Source: Talinum fruticosum (Eukaryota; Streptophyta; Magnoliopsida; Caryophyllales; Talinaceae). Taken from it: a stretch of DNA of 64,000 nucleotides. Below, in pieces: positions 1 through 11,500 of this stretch; position 1 is the first letter of the stretch; each line of letters begins with the position of its first letter. The stretch covers positions 6,572,001 through 6,636,000 of the forward strand of contig JAITYX010000026.1 of the NCBI GenBank assembly GCA_021018815.1, written 5' to 3'. A model generated the notes under the pieces. That model searched no databases. It was not told the DNA's origin and saw only the letters and a list, made by a program, of their open reading frames with translations. The translations under genes were made by a program, and so were the position numbers.

Positions 1-973
1 AAGTGTTATGCGTTCTTTATTTATCTAATTTTTTTTTTTACCTTACCTTTTTCCAGTTAGCTTTATTTGCTTTTACCATACGAGGGGACATTTTTTTCAT
101 TGAAATCATTCTTTATCAACTAATAATCATCATAATATGAATCAGACTCCAACTCCCTTTAATTTAAAAACACAGTATATTAGTTACGTCTAACCGGAAT
201 TCTTTACACTATACGAATCCTTTTTCATTCCTCAGAAATGAAAATAATTCTGGATGACGTTATTATAACAATATACCATGTTTAATAGACTTTCTGAAAA
301 TTTAATTGATCTAAAAACCCAAAAATCTAGGGTTTCATATACATTATTCTATGAACCTAATCACAATAAACATTACACCCGAATCGTCCAATCAAATTGA
401 AAGATCAGCTGGCATTCCAGAAATATGGACCAATACAAATCTAATCTGGAAGGATTATAGGGCAAACTCCTTAAAACTCCTCAGACTTGGGCCTGTAAAA
501 GTAAATGATCCACCAAAACACAATCATACCATCTGTTCTGATTATGTCCTTTCACACCAAATACAACGGGACATACAACCACAGGAGGGAAGTTTGGATA
601 GACAAAACTTATTACAAAATCAAATTGGTCTATTTGGACAGTAAGGTATAGAGAGATGATTCCTCATTGACTGAATTTTAAATCCGTATACATAAACATG
701 ATATAACAACCTCTCAAGAATACAATCTTCGACTCATTAGTCACAACTTAAGCTATTGGAAATGTGAGCATAGACGATAATCACCAGAAGCAAAATCAAC
801 GCAAGCCTTACTACTCATTGTTACTGAAGTATCAAAAACCAAAACACCACAAGGTTAAAACTTCCTTCTTGCTATTCTCCCCCAATTCTTAAGGTAGTCA
901 AGCCTCCCCACAAGGTATCAAAAATGCAATCTAAACTCCAAAGCTACTGAAATAGTTGGAAAAAACCTGAGAA
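1..973. other. intergenic sequence, 3' flank of the small membrane-protein gene
   Basis: AT-rich sequence with no coding region I can support. A 97-codon reading frame at 351-644 (plus) shows no domain, no biased composition and no conserved motif. It lies just downstream of the minus-strand gene ending at 974, so part of this stretch is probably that gene's 3'UTR seen from the other strand. Confidence 0.5.
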
Positions 974-1327
974 TTATTTGGGTGGTTTATCAACATGTGT
1001 GGCTCCAGATGGCTTCTCTGAAGCAGTAGTAACAGAAGAGCTGCTGCTAGTAGCTGATTCTTCAGCTTGAGCAAGTTTACGGAGATGCTCTTGAAGGGCT
1101 CGAACTCTATCCTCGGTCTTGTGGAGCTTCCTCCACCTGTATGCAAACCAAAGGCCAAATCCACCGTACACAACTGCATATGATGCCCATACATAAGGGT
1201 ATGTTTCTGCATGTTCCTTGAGCTCACGATATTTTGCAGCGACCCTCTCTGCTACCCCTAGGTCCCCAACAGCTTGATCACCACTACCACTTTGTTGGTT
1301 TCCTTCTGCGTTTTGCTCTGTGGCCAT
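974..1327 (-). CDS. small single-pass membrane protein, function unknown
   Basis: Intact 117-residue frame when started at the Met codon at 1,325-1,327. The longer frame, starting at 1,384, crosses a likely splice acceptor (TTTTCAG at about 1,355), so the inner Met is preferred. The order is an acidic, Gln/Gly-rich N-terminus; a charged amphipathic stretch (about residues 26-40); a hydrophobic aromatic segment (about 43-62) rich in Tyr, Trp and Val with the motif GGFGLWFAYRW; a basic flank; a short coiled-coil-like stretch (RVRALQEHLRKL); and a Ser-rich tail ending in Lys. This suggests one membrane-spanning helix with a soluble C-terminal helix. I do not recognise a named family. The clean composition and the plausible 5'UTR intron argue that it is a genuine gene. 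No frameshift is seen. Confidence 0.72.
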   Translation of the reverse strand: MATEQNAEGNQQSGSGDQAVGDLGVAERVAAKYRELKEHAETYPYVWASYAVVYGGFGLWFAYRWRKLHKTEDRVRALQEHLRKLAQAEESATSSSSSVTTASEKPSGATHVDKPPK

Positions 1328-1354
1328 AATTATCAATTCTAGATACTTCTCAGG

Positions 1355-2400
1355 CTGAAAAGAGTCATTTGAGAAACTAGTCAAGGAGAAGAACCACTTA
1401 CTACACTAGGGTTTTCTACTCGAGGAAAGCAACGAATGATATTCTGGAGAACATATTTTCATTTGTTGGCTTGAGAAGAGAATTGGAAAAAGCAATGGTG
1501 CAAAAATAGAATACAATCCCAAAGGAAAGGCATAATGGCAAAAAAAAAGGTTTCATATTAGCACAACAAGAACCTCTATTCACTAGCAAATTAAAATTTG
1601 AACAGAGGGATCGATTCTGGATGGGGATCAGAATCATATACGATTATTTAAAAGTTTAACCCAGGTCCAACCCGTCGAGATCTCTAATTTTTGGGTTTTT
1701 GGATTCCGGTAAAAATTCACGTTTCATTTCACATTTTTGTGTTCAAACCCAATATTAAAACTCACAAATACTTAATATCAGTATTCTACTTAAAATTTGG
1801 GATCTAGAGCTTGAAGGGAATGATGATCCCCTAATTACCTTCTTGAAAAAAATTTCCATTTAAAACTAAAATAGATAATTTTACACACGTATTATCACTC
1901 ACAAAATAGGGCACAATTGCACAAAGCCCGCAAATTCACAAACAAATCCCACTCTGCTACCAATTATACACATTACTCTCCAAGCAATTACACATATTAT
2001 TCTACTACCAATTACACAAAAAAATCACAAATTCACAACCAAACAAACACAGAAAATGTGAATTGAACGAATCAAAATCCTACTAATTACTTCATCCAAG
2101 TAAAGTCCAAACAACAAATACACAAATTAAAGACCTTCCATTTTTCCTCCAATTAAAATTGATTCAGAAATTGCACCTCCTCAGTCACTCAGTGGACAGC
2201 GGTGGAAGGCGGTGGTGAAGGCGGCGGACCGACGTCGGCAGTCAAGGGAGGAGGGAGGGCGAGGCAGAGAGAGGGAGGAGGGAGACTGGGTATAAAATTC
2301 ATTCAAAAACTCAAAATCCAAACCATAACTTGAATTAAAGAAAGAACTAAGAAGAAGAGGAGGAAATTGCAGTACATACCAAGTTGTCAAGGGAGAGATG
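1355..2400 (-). other. probable 5'UTR exon and 5'UTR intron of the membrane-protein gene
   Basis: On the minus strand a pyrimidine-rich block (about 2,400-2,177) ends at a donor-like GAG|GTGCAA (intron would start at 2,176). A CTTTTCAG acceptor sits at about 1,355, 28 nt upstream of the start codon. CT-rich leaders followed by a 5'UTR intron are common in plant genes. The 158-codon minus frame across 2,181-2,657 is Ser/Pro/Leu-rich with no domain and is best read as leader or promoter DNA. The assignment rests on splice motifs and composition only. Confidence 0.4.
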
Positions 2401-3174
2401 GCGGCGTCATCAACTGGTAGCCACCGAGTGGCTGTGGTCGAGTGCAGCAGCAGTACTAGGCACCTGGTAGGAGGAATCGGGAGAAGAGGGTCTAAGTTAG
2501 GGTTTGGGATTGAGGAGAAAGAGAAGGGAGAGAGTAAAATGGGGTGGGGGTCAATAAAAAATGCAGCAAAAAAACATATAATTTGGGCATGAAAAGACTC
2601 GAACACAAAACCAATAACACTTAGTTGTTTTGGGACACTAACCATTGGACAACACAAATTTTCTTACAATTAATTGAGGCCAAAATAAATATATTACATA
2701 TTTTAGGGTGTGTTTGGTTGGGGGAAAAATATTTTTCATGGGAAAACAAATTCCAAGGAAAACCATTTTCCACCCACATTTTCCTTTGTTTGGTAGAAGG
2801 GAAATAATTTTCTAAAGATTTATTTTCCTTTGTTTGGTAGGAAGGAAAATAATTTATTTTCCAAGGAAAATATATATATATATAGTGATGGTGAGACAAG
2901 ATAGACTACATACATTGGTACATATCAATCATTTGTAAATAGTGAATGTGATCGGGCAATAAGATTAGTGATAAGGATTATAGTTAAGATTGTGCAAAAA
3001 TCAATACAATTGTACTCGAAAAACTTATAATCATATCATAATCATTGTCCTATCATATTTCAAGGGAAAAAGAGTTTGGGTCACATGAATCTCACATGTC
3101 CATATGGTCCCACTAACAATTCAAGAACCTCAATTTAACCGAACAAGCACTCAAAAGGCTAACCGAACAAATAT

Positions 3175-4080
3175 TCAAACCCTAAGAAAGTTGTGTAACA
3201 CACAACATACAAGAACGACATCCACTTGAGTTTTAAAATCCCAAAATGGCTCTGCGTCTAGCATACGAAAGTGCTTTTTCAATACACCAAATGCCCTTTT
3301 TACACTAATCCTCAAGGAAGAATGACGTAGATTAAACAACTCCTTGGGGAGGTGAGTTCTCATCAAACTCTTTTAGGTGATATCGAACTTTCCTATAAGA
3401 TGGTACAAAACCTTTTCGAAGAGCATAAACAAAATCTAGTAGAAAATATTTCCCTACAAGAGAACAAAATTTTCATTACTATCTAAGTGGTATTACTTTA
3501 AGGGGAAAAAACAAATTATCAAGTGATACCTTCCGGGGCATGGAAGCCTCTTGAAACTACATCATTTAACAACCTAGAATCATGTGCTGAACCTTCCCAC
3601 CCAACTAGTACATATGTGAACTTGAGGTCATCGAAAGATAAGGCAGCCAACACATTTTGGGACAACCCACCTTTTCTATTCCTATACCTATCTTCATCTT
3701 CGACGGTACAAATGCACGCACATGAGTGCCATATAAAGCTCCTATACAATCCTCAAACCATGGATAAAACCTACGAGTTGTTTGCAATTTTAAGAGGGGT
3801 AGAGGAGCTAGGAGGGCTAAAAACTTTGGATACAACTTAAGTACAGCTTTAAGAACCTTGTGAAAATAGATATGAACGGTCCAAGTAGAACGGAAGAATC
3901 TTCCTCCTATTACCCTAAATCTTGCATTATGACCTAATCGGTGTAGAAATATCAAAACTTGTTCTCTAACACTCATATGTATAGTGTTAGCAAGAAGTCC
4001 CCTCCTTTCAAAGAGTTTCACACAATGTAAAAACAGCCATAGGGCTCATTCGAATTTGGTCAATACAATGTCTATCCCCA
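3175..4080 (-). pseudogene. Harbinger-type (DDE_Tnp_4) transposase, disrupted
   Basis: Three minus-strand segments in different frames together give a plant PIF/Harbinger nuclease. The N-terminal part (about 4,080-3,750) includes CIDQIRMSP and the FLHRLGHNARFRVIGG block. The middle (3,749-3,519) includes the LVGWEGSAHDSR motif with its Asp. The C-terminal part (3,366-3,175) includes RAFGVLKKHF and CCVLHNFLR. The first catalytic Asp of the usual GALDGTH motif is Tyr here (GALYGTH). The Glu expected in IERAFG is Lys (VKRAFG). A one-base loss shifts the frame after FVPS. The gene is therefore inactive both by frame and by active site. Family assignment is strong; the exact ends are approximate. 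Confidence 0.85.
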
Positions 4081-4344
4081 CATAACAATACACTATTTAT
4101 ATAATTTTCTCTCTCAAGATCTCTATTGACATATGGTTGACGTGGGCCTGGAAGAAATTCATCACTATTTGTTTTCTTATACTTTTTAAGAAAGACTAAT
4201 GTTCCTCCTACAAAAGGAATAGTACACCGGTGACCACAACTTCTTCTTCTTTTAATTCATCTGCCATCTAAAGAATATAATTAAAGTCAAATGAATCAGT
4301 CATATTGCACAAAAGAGAACAGAGGTTCATAATATAAATAGAGT

Positions 4345-4470
4345 ATAGAAAGGGCATTTGGTGTCTTGAAAAAGCGCTTTCGTGTGCTAGACGCTGAGCC
4401 ATTTTGGGATTTTAAAACTCAAGTGGATGTCGTCCTTGTATGTTGTGTGTTACACAACTTTCTTAGGGTT
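4345..4470 (+). pseudogene. inverted duplicate of the Harbinger transposase C-terminus
   Basis: The plus strand re-encodes the last ~40 residues of the same transposase (RAFGVLKKRF, then AEPFWDFKTQ and CCVLHNFLRV), inverted relative to the copy at 3,175-3,300. It forms the inner end of the right arm. A normal element would show the transposase 5' side here, so the right end is an inverted copy of the left. Confidence 0.8.
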
Positions 4471-5044
4471 TTGAATGCTTGTTCGGTTAGCCTTTTGAAT
4501 GCTTGTTCGGTTTTGAGGTTCTTGAATTGTTAGTGGGACCATATGGACACGTGAGATTCATGTGACCCAAACTCTTTTCCCTTGACATATGATAGGACAA
4601 TGATTATGATATGATTATAATCCTTATATAGTTTTTCAATACAATTGTATTGATTTTTGCACAATCTTAACTATAATCCTTATCACTAATCCTATTGCCC
4701 AGTCACATTCACTATTTACAAATGATTGATATGTACCAATGTATGTAGTCTATCTTGTCTCACCATCACTATATTTATATTTTTTCCTTGGAAAATAAAT
4801 TATTTTCCTTCCTACCAAACAAAGGAAAATAAATTTTTAGAAAATTATTTTCCTTCTACCAAACAAAGAAAATGTGGGTGGAAAATGATTTTCCTTGAAA
4901 CTTCATTTTCCCATGAAAAATAATTTCCTAGGAAAATATTTTCCCCTCAACCAAACACACCCTTAGAGTGGCTAAAGAGTGGCTAAAGAGGAGTGTTAGG
5001 CTTAGTTGCATGAGTTTTGAGCATTGATTTCTATGTACATCAAG

Positions 5045-5340
5045 TTATAAAGTCTAGGTGGGATTCGAACCCGCGTCTCCAAGCACTATGGCACGCTGTT
5101 ATACCTTTGAGCTAATATGCTTAAAAGTTTCAACTTTATTCCACAACATTTATGCTAAAATGATATTGTAATCTACTGTATGACATATTGCTAAAATTAG
5201 AGGTCCAACTTGATTCCATAACTTGATTCGAACCCACATTTATGCACGCTACTCTTCATACATCTGAACTAAGATCTTGTACATGAGAGTTTCACACTGT
5301 ATGGTATTGTAATCTAGTGTATGACATATTATTAAAATGA
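5045..5340 (-). repeat. two diverged tRNA-like (A-box/B-box) relics in tandem
   Basis: On the minus strand, 5,125-5,050 has an A-box-like TTAGCTCAAAGGTA and a perfect B-box GGTTCGAATCC at tRNA-like spacing. A second unit (5,280-5,220) has TTAGTTCAGATGTA and GGTTCGAATCA. Both are followed by a similar segment (TATTGTAATCTA then TGTATGACATAT), so the region is an old ~140-bp tandem duplication. The flanking arms do not form a tRNA cloverleaf. A tRNA-derived SINE fragment or degenerate tRNA pseudogene fits best. Confidence 0.5.
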
Positions 5341-5459
5341 TAGTTCTCTCAATTGGTAATTGTACCTTGTGCGCAGTGTCTGCAATCTGCATATCTACAT
5401 AATTATTTTCAATCTTTCCAATCCAAGAAATGAATCTATACTAATGGACGAAGGCTGAA

Positions 5460-5590
5460 TTAGGACCTTTTAAAAGTCTGTAATGGCACAAAACTCCTTT
5501 TAACAGTCTACAATGGCACAAAACTCCTTTTAAAAGGCTGAATTAGGACCTTTTAAAGGTCTGCAATGGCGCAAAACTCCTTACAATGAC
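5460..5590. repeat. short direct repeats
   Basis: The phrases GCTGAATTAGGACCTTTTAAA and ATGGCACAAAACTCCTTTT recur two to four times in alternating order. No coding content was seen. Confidence 0.6.
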
Positions 5591-5734
5591 AAAAATAAGG
5601 TTTAATGGGTTCTTGTGATCTTATCTAAGATATGCAATGATACAAAACTCCTTTTCAAAATCATTTCTTAGTTACAACAGATTCAGTGTTACAACAACTT
5701 CACCAATCTCAATCTAGTTCGCAAGCATTCACAC

Positions 5735-5935
5735 ACTCACAGACATCGTTACAACATAATCGAGCAAAATCTCACACACTTAGAGACATTGTTACAACAG
5801 AATTGAGCAAAATCTCACACACTCACAGACATTGTTACAACAGAATTGAGCAAAATCTCACACACACTCACAGAGACAGAATTGAGCAAAATCTCACAGA
5901 GACAGAATTGAGCAAATTACCTGGTTTGACATTGT
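5735..5935. repeat. ~55-bp minisatellite
   Basis: Four diverged units carry GAGCAAAATCTCACACA, CACAGACAT and TTGTTACAACA. The last units are internally shortened. The 123-codon open frame here is only the translation of the repeat (His/Thr/Gln-rich) and is not taken as a gene. Confidence 0.7.
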
Positions 5936-6137
5936 TACAACAACTTCAAGAATCTCAATCCTTTGCCCACATGCTCAATTCCAACAATTGCGACCACGAA
6001 CCCGACTTGGCCATGAATCAAAATCGCATAACATTAACCCAAATCAGAATCAATTGAAAAATCCAATACCGAATTCGATTTCTCCTTCCCAAATCACAAT
6101 CAACTGAAAAATCAAGAGAGAAAAAAAAGGCAAATAC

Positions 6138-6360
6138 CTGCGATTTTGTCCTTCCCAATTCGATTTTAATAGCGACGAGAGTGAGAGAGAGAGAGGGAGC
6201 TAGGGTGTAGAGAGAGATGTAGAAGGAGATATGGGCTCGGGGGTCAGCGACGAAAGAGAGAGAAGGGGTCAGCGATGAGAGACAAAGAGAGAAAGCGGCT
6301 GGGCTGGGTGGGGCAAGGGGAGGGAGCGGGGCTGGCTGAAACAGAATCTAAAACGGGGAA
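6138..6360 (-). other. possible promoter/first-exon relic (CT-rich on minus strand)
   Basis: Minus-strand CT-rich DNA ends in AAAATCGCAG|GTATTT, a good donor match, as in plant 5'UTR exons. No coding exon could be attached downstream. It could be a non-coding exon, a gene relic, or chance. Confidence 0.25.
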
Positions 6361-6617
6361 GGTCTAGGTTAGGGACAGGGGCTAACAACAAAAAACTTCG
6401 AGGTAGCTTAAATTTTAGGTCAATTATTTTTTAAACCCATAATTATTAAAAAATTAAATTAAGGCGTCTTAAATAATTAGACCAACATAGTCCAATTTCG
6501 AGGTGGACGTTGAACGGAGCTGTTAAAAGTTCAAAAAGCCCTTATCTTGTTCAAGGCATAATAAGGGGTTCCTGAAGTAGTTGAAGAGAGACAAGCATTC
6601 TTTGAAGAAACTTCACA

Positions 6618-6873
6618 TTGAATGGCAATGGATGCTACTTTGATTCTCCCTCTTCATTTCTCACTTTCCCGAAATCTCAGACAAGCCCCCTCTCTCTCTC
6701 TGTCCTCCTCCCAGCAACCTCATGGCAATTCCAGGCAACGACGCCATTCAAATCGAAATCAAAAGAGGTTGCCCTTTGTGAAGAGAGAGAAATTCAGAAG
6801 ATTCGATCTCAGTAAATCAGCCAAGTCAGGCACTCCTTGCTCATATTGTCTGTCCTGGTCGTGGTCGAGTTAA
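6618..6873 (+). pseudogene. exon-like fragment inside the TIR element
   Basis: An 83-codon plus-strand frame begins MAMDATLILP at 6,622, has a Ser/Arg/Leu-rich N-terminus like a plastid transit peptide, then a basic stretch, and stops at 6,873. It is followed by an intron-like T-rich stretch and a CAG acceptor-like site near 7,226. It looks like the 5' exon of a host gene captured without the rest. I do not recognise the donor, and function is not inferred. Confidence 0.35.
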
Positions 6874-7236
6874 GAGGTCGATTTCTTAACTGCAATAATC
6901 AACGCAGAATCGGGTTGCTGACGGATTAGTCGAGGACCCTCATCGTGGTCATCTGAATCGAACCTGATTTTCAAGGTTGCGAAGAGCTTTTTCCATTACC
7001 CTTTTCGATTCAGTTAGTGCTCATGCTCGAAAACCTTAGGTTTTGATGTTGGGAATTTCAAATCTTTGATTTTTTTTCCCCCTGTTTATTTGAAGCTTGG
7101 TGCTGGTTCTGGTTGAAATTCTTAGTTTTGGGTTTGGTTTGTGGCAAAAGTTTTGATTTTTCTGATAATCTTTGACTTCAATACGAAAGTTTTGATTTGA
7201 AGCAATTCTTTGTTCACAGTTTGCAGAATTGGGGGT

Positions 7237-7265
7237 GGAAGAGAGAGAGAGAGAGAGAGAGAGAG
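7237..7265. repeat. (GA)n microsatellite
   Basis: About 14 GA dinucleotides within the TIR element. Confidence 0.8.
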
Positions 7266-7744
7266 GACAGAGGAGAGAGGAGACTAATTGACAGGGGAGG
7301 GGCGTGTAATTTTTGCATTTTTGTGAAAGTTGACAGTTGGAAAATTACACCCTTGGCATCAATAGGAATAATGAAGCAGAACGACCCCAAAAATAATTAT
7401 GAAATAAAAAAATAGGGCAGATGAAGGTGGAGATGGAGATGGAGACGGAGACGGAGGTGGAGGGGAAGAAGGAAGGAGGAACCTAAGCTTCACAAAAGAG
7501 AAGAAGATAACAGTTGGAAGGGGAAAATAACAAGAATTTTTTTAAAAATTTTTTTAGATTAAAAGGAGGGTGATATGGGGCATTCAAGTCAACTATTTTT
7601 ATTTCCCGCTTAAATGGTCGGAAAAGTATAAGCTTAGGTCCGGAATTGGACTGTGTATATGGTTGGCCAATTATTTAAGGCGCCTTAATTTAATTTTTGA
7701 TAACTTTGAGTCAAAAAATAAATGACTTAAAATTTAAGGTAGCT

Positions 7745-8400
7745 ACTAATTTTTTTTTTTTTTTTGCAGCGGCTAAGGATCTTTAAAAAATAATATCTAA
7801 ATATAAGCAATACTAAGGATCCATTCAGGACATTTAAAAAACAAGGATCAATTTAAGATCCATTTAGGACCTTAGATCCAAAGGATTTTAGTGGTTTTGA
7901 ATCTAATTCTTTGAGACGCATTGGGTCTAAACTAAATTTAAATCTAGACCCAACAAACTAAATTTGAATGTAGACAAAATAATACAAAAATAGGTCTGAA
8001 TTTTCAGCTAATCTAATCCATATTCGATGCATTGTCATTTTGGATGCATTGTCATTCCTAATTTAAGGGTTCGAATCACCTGTGTATTTAGATGCATTGT
8101 CATTCCTAATTTAAGGGTTCGAATCACCTGTGTATTTAGATTTGATTGATGCTTAATGATTGTAGAGTTCCTACACCTCTATGTTTTGTGGGAAATTAAG
8201 TATCCACAATACTTCATGTCGAGTTTTTCACAATTCATTAAATGAGAGAGAGAGAGAGGAAGGAAGGGGGGCAACAAACAAAGAAAATGAGGAACTAAAA
8301 GTCTCTCATGGTTACAGCAAAGTGAAGAAACACAACACAAAAGTGCGTGTGTACAAATTCTGACAAAGAATAGAGAGCGCCTATATCTCTATCAGGGCAA
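7745..8400. other. intergenic, with a 48-bp perfect tandem duplication
   Basis: AT-rich spacer with no supported gene. A 48-bp unit occurs twice in perfect head-to-tail copies at 8,043-8,090 and 8,091-8,138. Each holds GGGTTCGAATC, a pol III B-box-like word. A second loose repeat of AAGGATC words lies at 7,770-7,880. Confidence 0.7.
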
Positions 8401-8590
8401 GAGAGGCATGAATATACAATCTGACATAAGGCGAGCACAAACTGAAATAACAATAGTAATGCACTTTGCTTTAACGTGTTGGAAATGAAAAAACGGTTCC
8501 CATAAAACAGGCAAAGTCACCTTTCACACATTGTTTTACCACATGGCCACTCACTCACCATTCCTCGATCATCAGTCATCGAGTCACTCT

Positions 8591-11500
8591 TCATATTGAC
8601 TGAGACTGAGAGAAGGAGATGCGTATGATGGAGCCCCGAGAGAGCTGGCGTTCTTGCACACCAGGGCCTCAGTTGCCTGCTCCTCAGTTTCAAACAGGAC
8701 CAGGGCTTGCTTCTTGCCATTAGTCTCAAAGATCTTGGTGCTTAGGATGGTGCCGTGCTCCTCCAAGTGGTTGATTATGTCTTCCTCAGTGATGTCCTGA
8801 GGGAGGGTGGAGAGGTGGATCATCTTTGTCGGGAGCAGCAGTAGCGGTAGTTTTTGGCAGCATTACGGTTAAATCGGTTGAGGTTTGAGTTGACATACTC
8901 ATGGGCATCAGCACCCGGAGTTATGTTGGGATATCTAGAGAAGTTGACATCCATTCGCTTGCTAAAAAGCATTGCTCCCTACATTTGGAAACAAAGCACA
9001 CTTTAGTTCTGATTAAAGAAAATAGAGCTAAAAAGGATGCCAGAATCTCCCCACGAAAACATAGGGGCACAGAAGCGCCACTAAACTCAATTTAAGTTCT
9101 AACCACAATAGGGGTAAGCATGTGTTTGCAGGTACCCAGAACCTGTCAGAACCTATTTCAGTTCTAGCAGTTTCGAATTTAGGAACCAATTTAGCTCTGT
9201 TGCCTAACATGAAATACCTAGAAATTGCTCGGGTCCTAAAGCTGCTTCAGTAGAGCATAACAAATTCTCCAATTGATACTATTTAGAACAGTTCTGCTTC
9301 TGGTTTCCAAGGGCTAAAAATCCCATCTTTCCAGTTTCAGCTGTGGCCCTTGGCTTTAGATGCGGTTACTTTGTATATGCTCACTCCTAGTGAAAAGTAA
9401 ATGATAGTTTGGAATTACAGATGGAAGTTGCCCTCTCACAAGAGCTACGTCTGATAGTTTTATGAAGTACTTAGAGAAACACAAAGATCAGAAATTCACC
9501 TAGAGTCATACCTTCAGAAAGTGAACAGCCAATTCAGCTTGAAAACCATCACCCATCTGCACCAGGGCATGATCTGGTTTATTGCGAAGAAGTTTGATCC
9601 TCACTATATTCCCATATAGAGAGAACAAATTAAAAAGTTTGTCCTCATCTATTCTCTGAAAGGAAGACACAAGCACAAATGAGGATGTTGTCATCCATAC
9701 GAAACTCAAGCAAATTACCCACCAACACAGAAAACTTACATCCGGATTCAGATTAGATGCAAGGATAGTACACCTGTCATTCATTCCAGTTATTCCAGGA
9801 GGAAAAACGCCACCAAAAGCAGCAGTAATAGCTGCATGGTTTGCCATCTGAAATAAACAATGAGTATGACCCTGTACAGTCTTGGCCATACGAGGATGGC
9901 AAAAAGGAAAGCACAAAGAAAGATGCCTAAAATTCTCATAACAGCTGGGTGGATATTTTGTTCGACCTCCCAACCCAATTCCAAAGAGAAGTGGAACAGT
10001 GGCAATTAAGGAAGAAAGCAACCTTCAAAATTTAAAAATGAATGTCACTCATCTTGCTGAAACAAAATAAATCCCTTGTGTCATCGATGCTACAGTTATT
10101 GGCTTCAGAATTTGTAATGTCCAGCATTTGGTTGGGGGGGATCATGCAAGCATAAAATAGGGTAAAACACATGCTAATGGATTTACAGCCAAAGGTGTAC
10201 CACATGTTGACATATAAATAACACCAAGAAGACACTTGATGCTTTCCCATATTAAGAAAACAAAGAAACATGAATATGAAGAAAAATAAGACTAACATGG
10301 CAGATATTGAACCCAAAGAAGCAAATATTTCCCATGTAAAGAAAGCAAAGAAACATGAAGGTGGAGAAAAATAACAATTATGAGGTAGATATTGTGTCAA
10401 AATAAGCAAAGAAACATAAAGGAAAGGATGGAAGCATTTGTGTCACCAATGAAAACAATCTTCATGACATCACTCAATGAAAAGTACCTGCGAAAATGCA
10501 ACTGAAAGATAACAAACCAAAGAATACATCAGAACTTGTACGCATATGAAGATAAGAAATCAGGAAAAATCACGTTGTCAAGCTGCTCAACGGTACCTGC
10601 AGGAGCTCCAGTTGCAGGAAGTGAATATAAACCACCAGCATCTACATAACCAGACTGCCACATAACAATTCATTGAATTTAAACTGATACAGCGCAAATG
10701 TTCCCATTTGAATATCGATTAGTCTAACAGGGAAATACCTGAGAAGACCGGCCTTTGGGTTCTGAAGGCAAGGATGGATTGGTAAAGTCCCTAACAAAGC
10801 AAAACAAGAATATACATTACCGCGGTGACACAAATGCTTCCAACACTCCTATAATTCAGAGTTTCAACAAAAACATCAGCAAATCAGGACCTACCTTGTC
10901 CGCTCATTGTTATAGTGCACTTGCAATTCTTCAAGGCTGAACCAAGATTATCAAAGCAAAAATACAAATGGAACATCAATTTTATGGTAATTTCCAAAAT
11001 CAAAAGATCAATATAAGCATTAAAATGGAATAATGCAAACAGATACAGATAAAGCCAAAAGCACTAGCCAAAATAAATAAATAAACCAAATTTTGAGAAA
11101 TTGAGACATACTTCGAATATTGAATATCCAACTGACAGCAGCCATCATAGATATTGCGGCCCTAAACAAGATTCTGTAAGGTTAAACTATTCCAAAGCAA
11201 ACACCAGAGGTAAATTCTCTTTCCATAAATTGAACTGCAAACCTGAAGTAATTCCCTTGCATTAACTGCACTCTGGTGTGATTGATACTGAATAAGGGCT
11301 TGAAAACCTACAAAACAAGCACACTCAGAAGAAACTGTACCACTGAAAACAAAGCAAAATGCACAAAGAATTCAAAGCACCCTCTCTAGTCACAAATAAC
11401 CAATAGTAGATCCAAAAGAAAACATCCATGGCAAAAGACAATGTGTAACTTCATATAAAAAAAATACACCATAAAAGTACGGAATGGTGGGATAATCTCC

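Larger units (their letters stand above)
2706..4962 (-). mobile_element. PIF/Harbinger DNA transposon with very long inverted repeats
   Basis: Both ends carry GGGTGTGTTTGGTTG as inverted termini, flanked by the 3-bp duplication TTA (2,703-2,705 and 4,963-4,965), the Harbinger signature. The inverted arms run about 600 bp (2,706-3,302 and about 4,345-4,962), far longer than the short termini usual for this superfamily. Each arm contains a copy of the transposase 3' end. The unique middle (3,303-4,344) holds the rest of the transposase on the minus strand. The arms are diverged but clearly homologous, including the GGAAAATA-rich outer 250 bp that resembles Tourist-like MITEs. Confidence 0.85.
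6409..7736 (+). mobile_element. TIR element carrying an exon-like segment (Pack-type candidate)
   Basis: About 100-bp imperfect inverted termini (6,409-6,505 and 7,640-7,736, starting TAAATTTTA) enclose GC-richer, exon-like DNA. An exact 8-bp direct repeat AGGTAGCT sits immediately outside both ends (6,401-6,408 and 7,737-7,744), as expected for a target-site duplication (8 bp for hAT, 9-11 bp for Mutator). No transposase is present, so the element is non-autonomous. The superfamily is unresolved. Confidence 0.65.

Noticed and set aside
2181..2657. 158-codon minus-strand frame
   Set aside because: Ser/Pro/Leu-rich translation of a CT-rich leader with a donor site at its end; better explained as a 5'UTR exon and promoter.
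5050..5125. Functional tRNA gene on the minus strand
   Set aside because: A-box and B-box words are present, but acceptor and anticodon stems do not pair, so it is kept only as a relic.
8601..8823. Treating PTB3 as a pseudogene because of its frame breaks
   Set aside because: All three breaks are single-base shortfalls in homopolymers, while splice sites and codons are otherwise preserved; assembly error is more likely.
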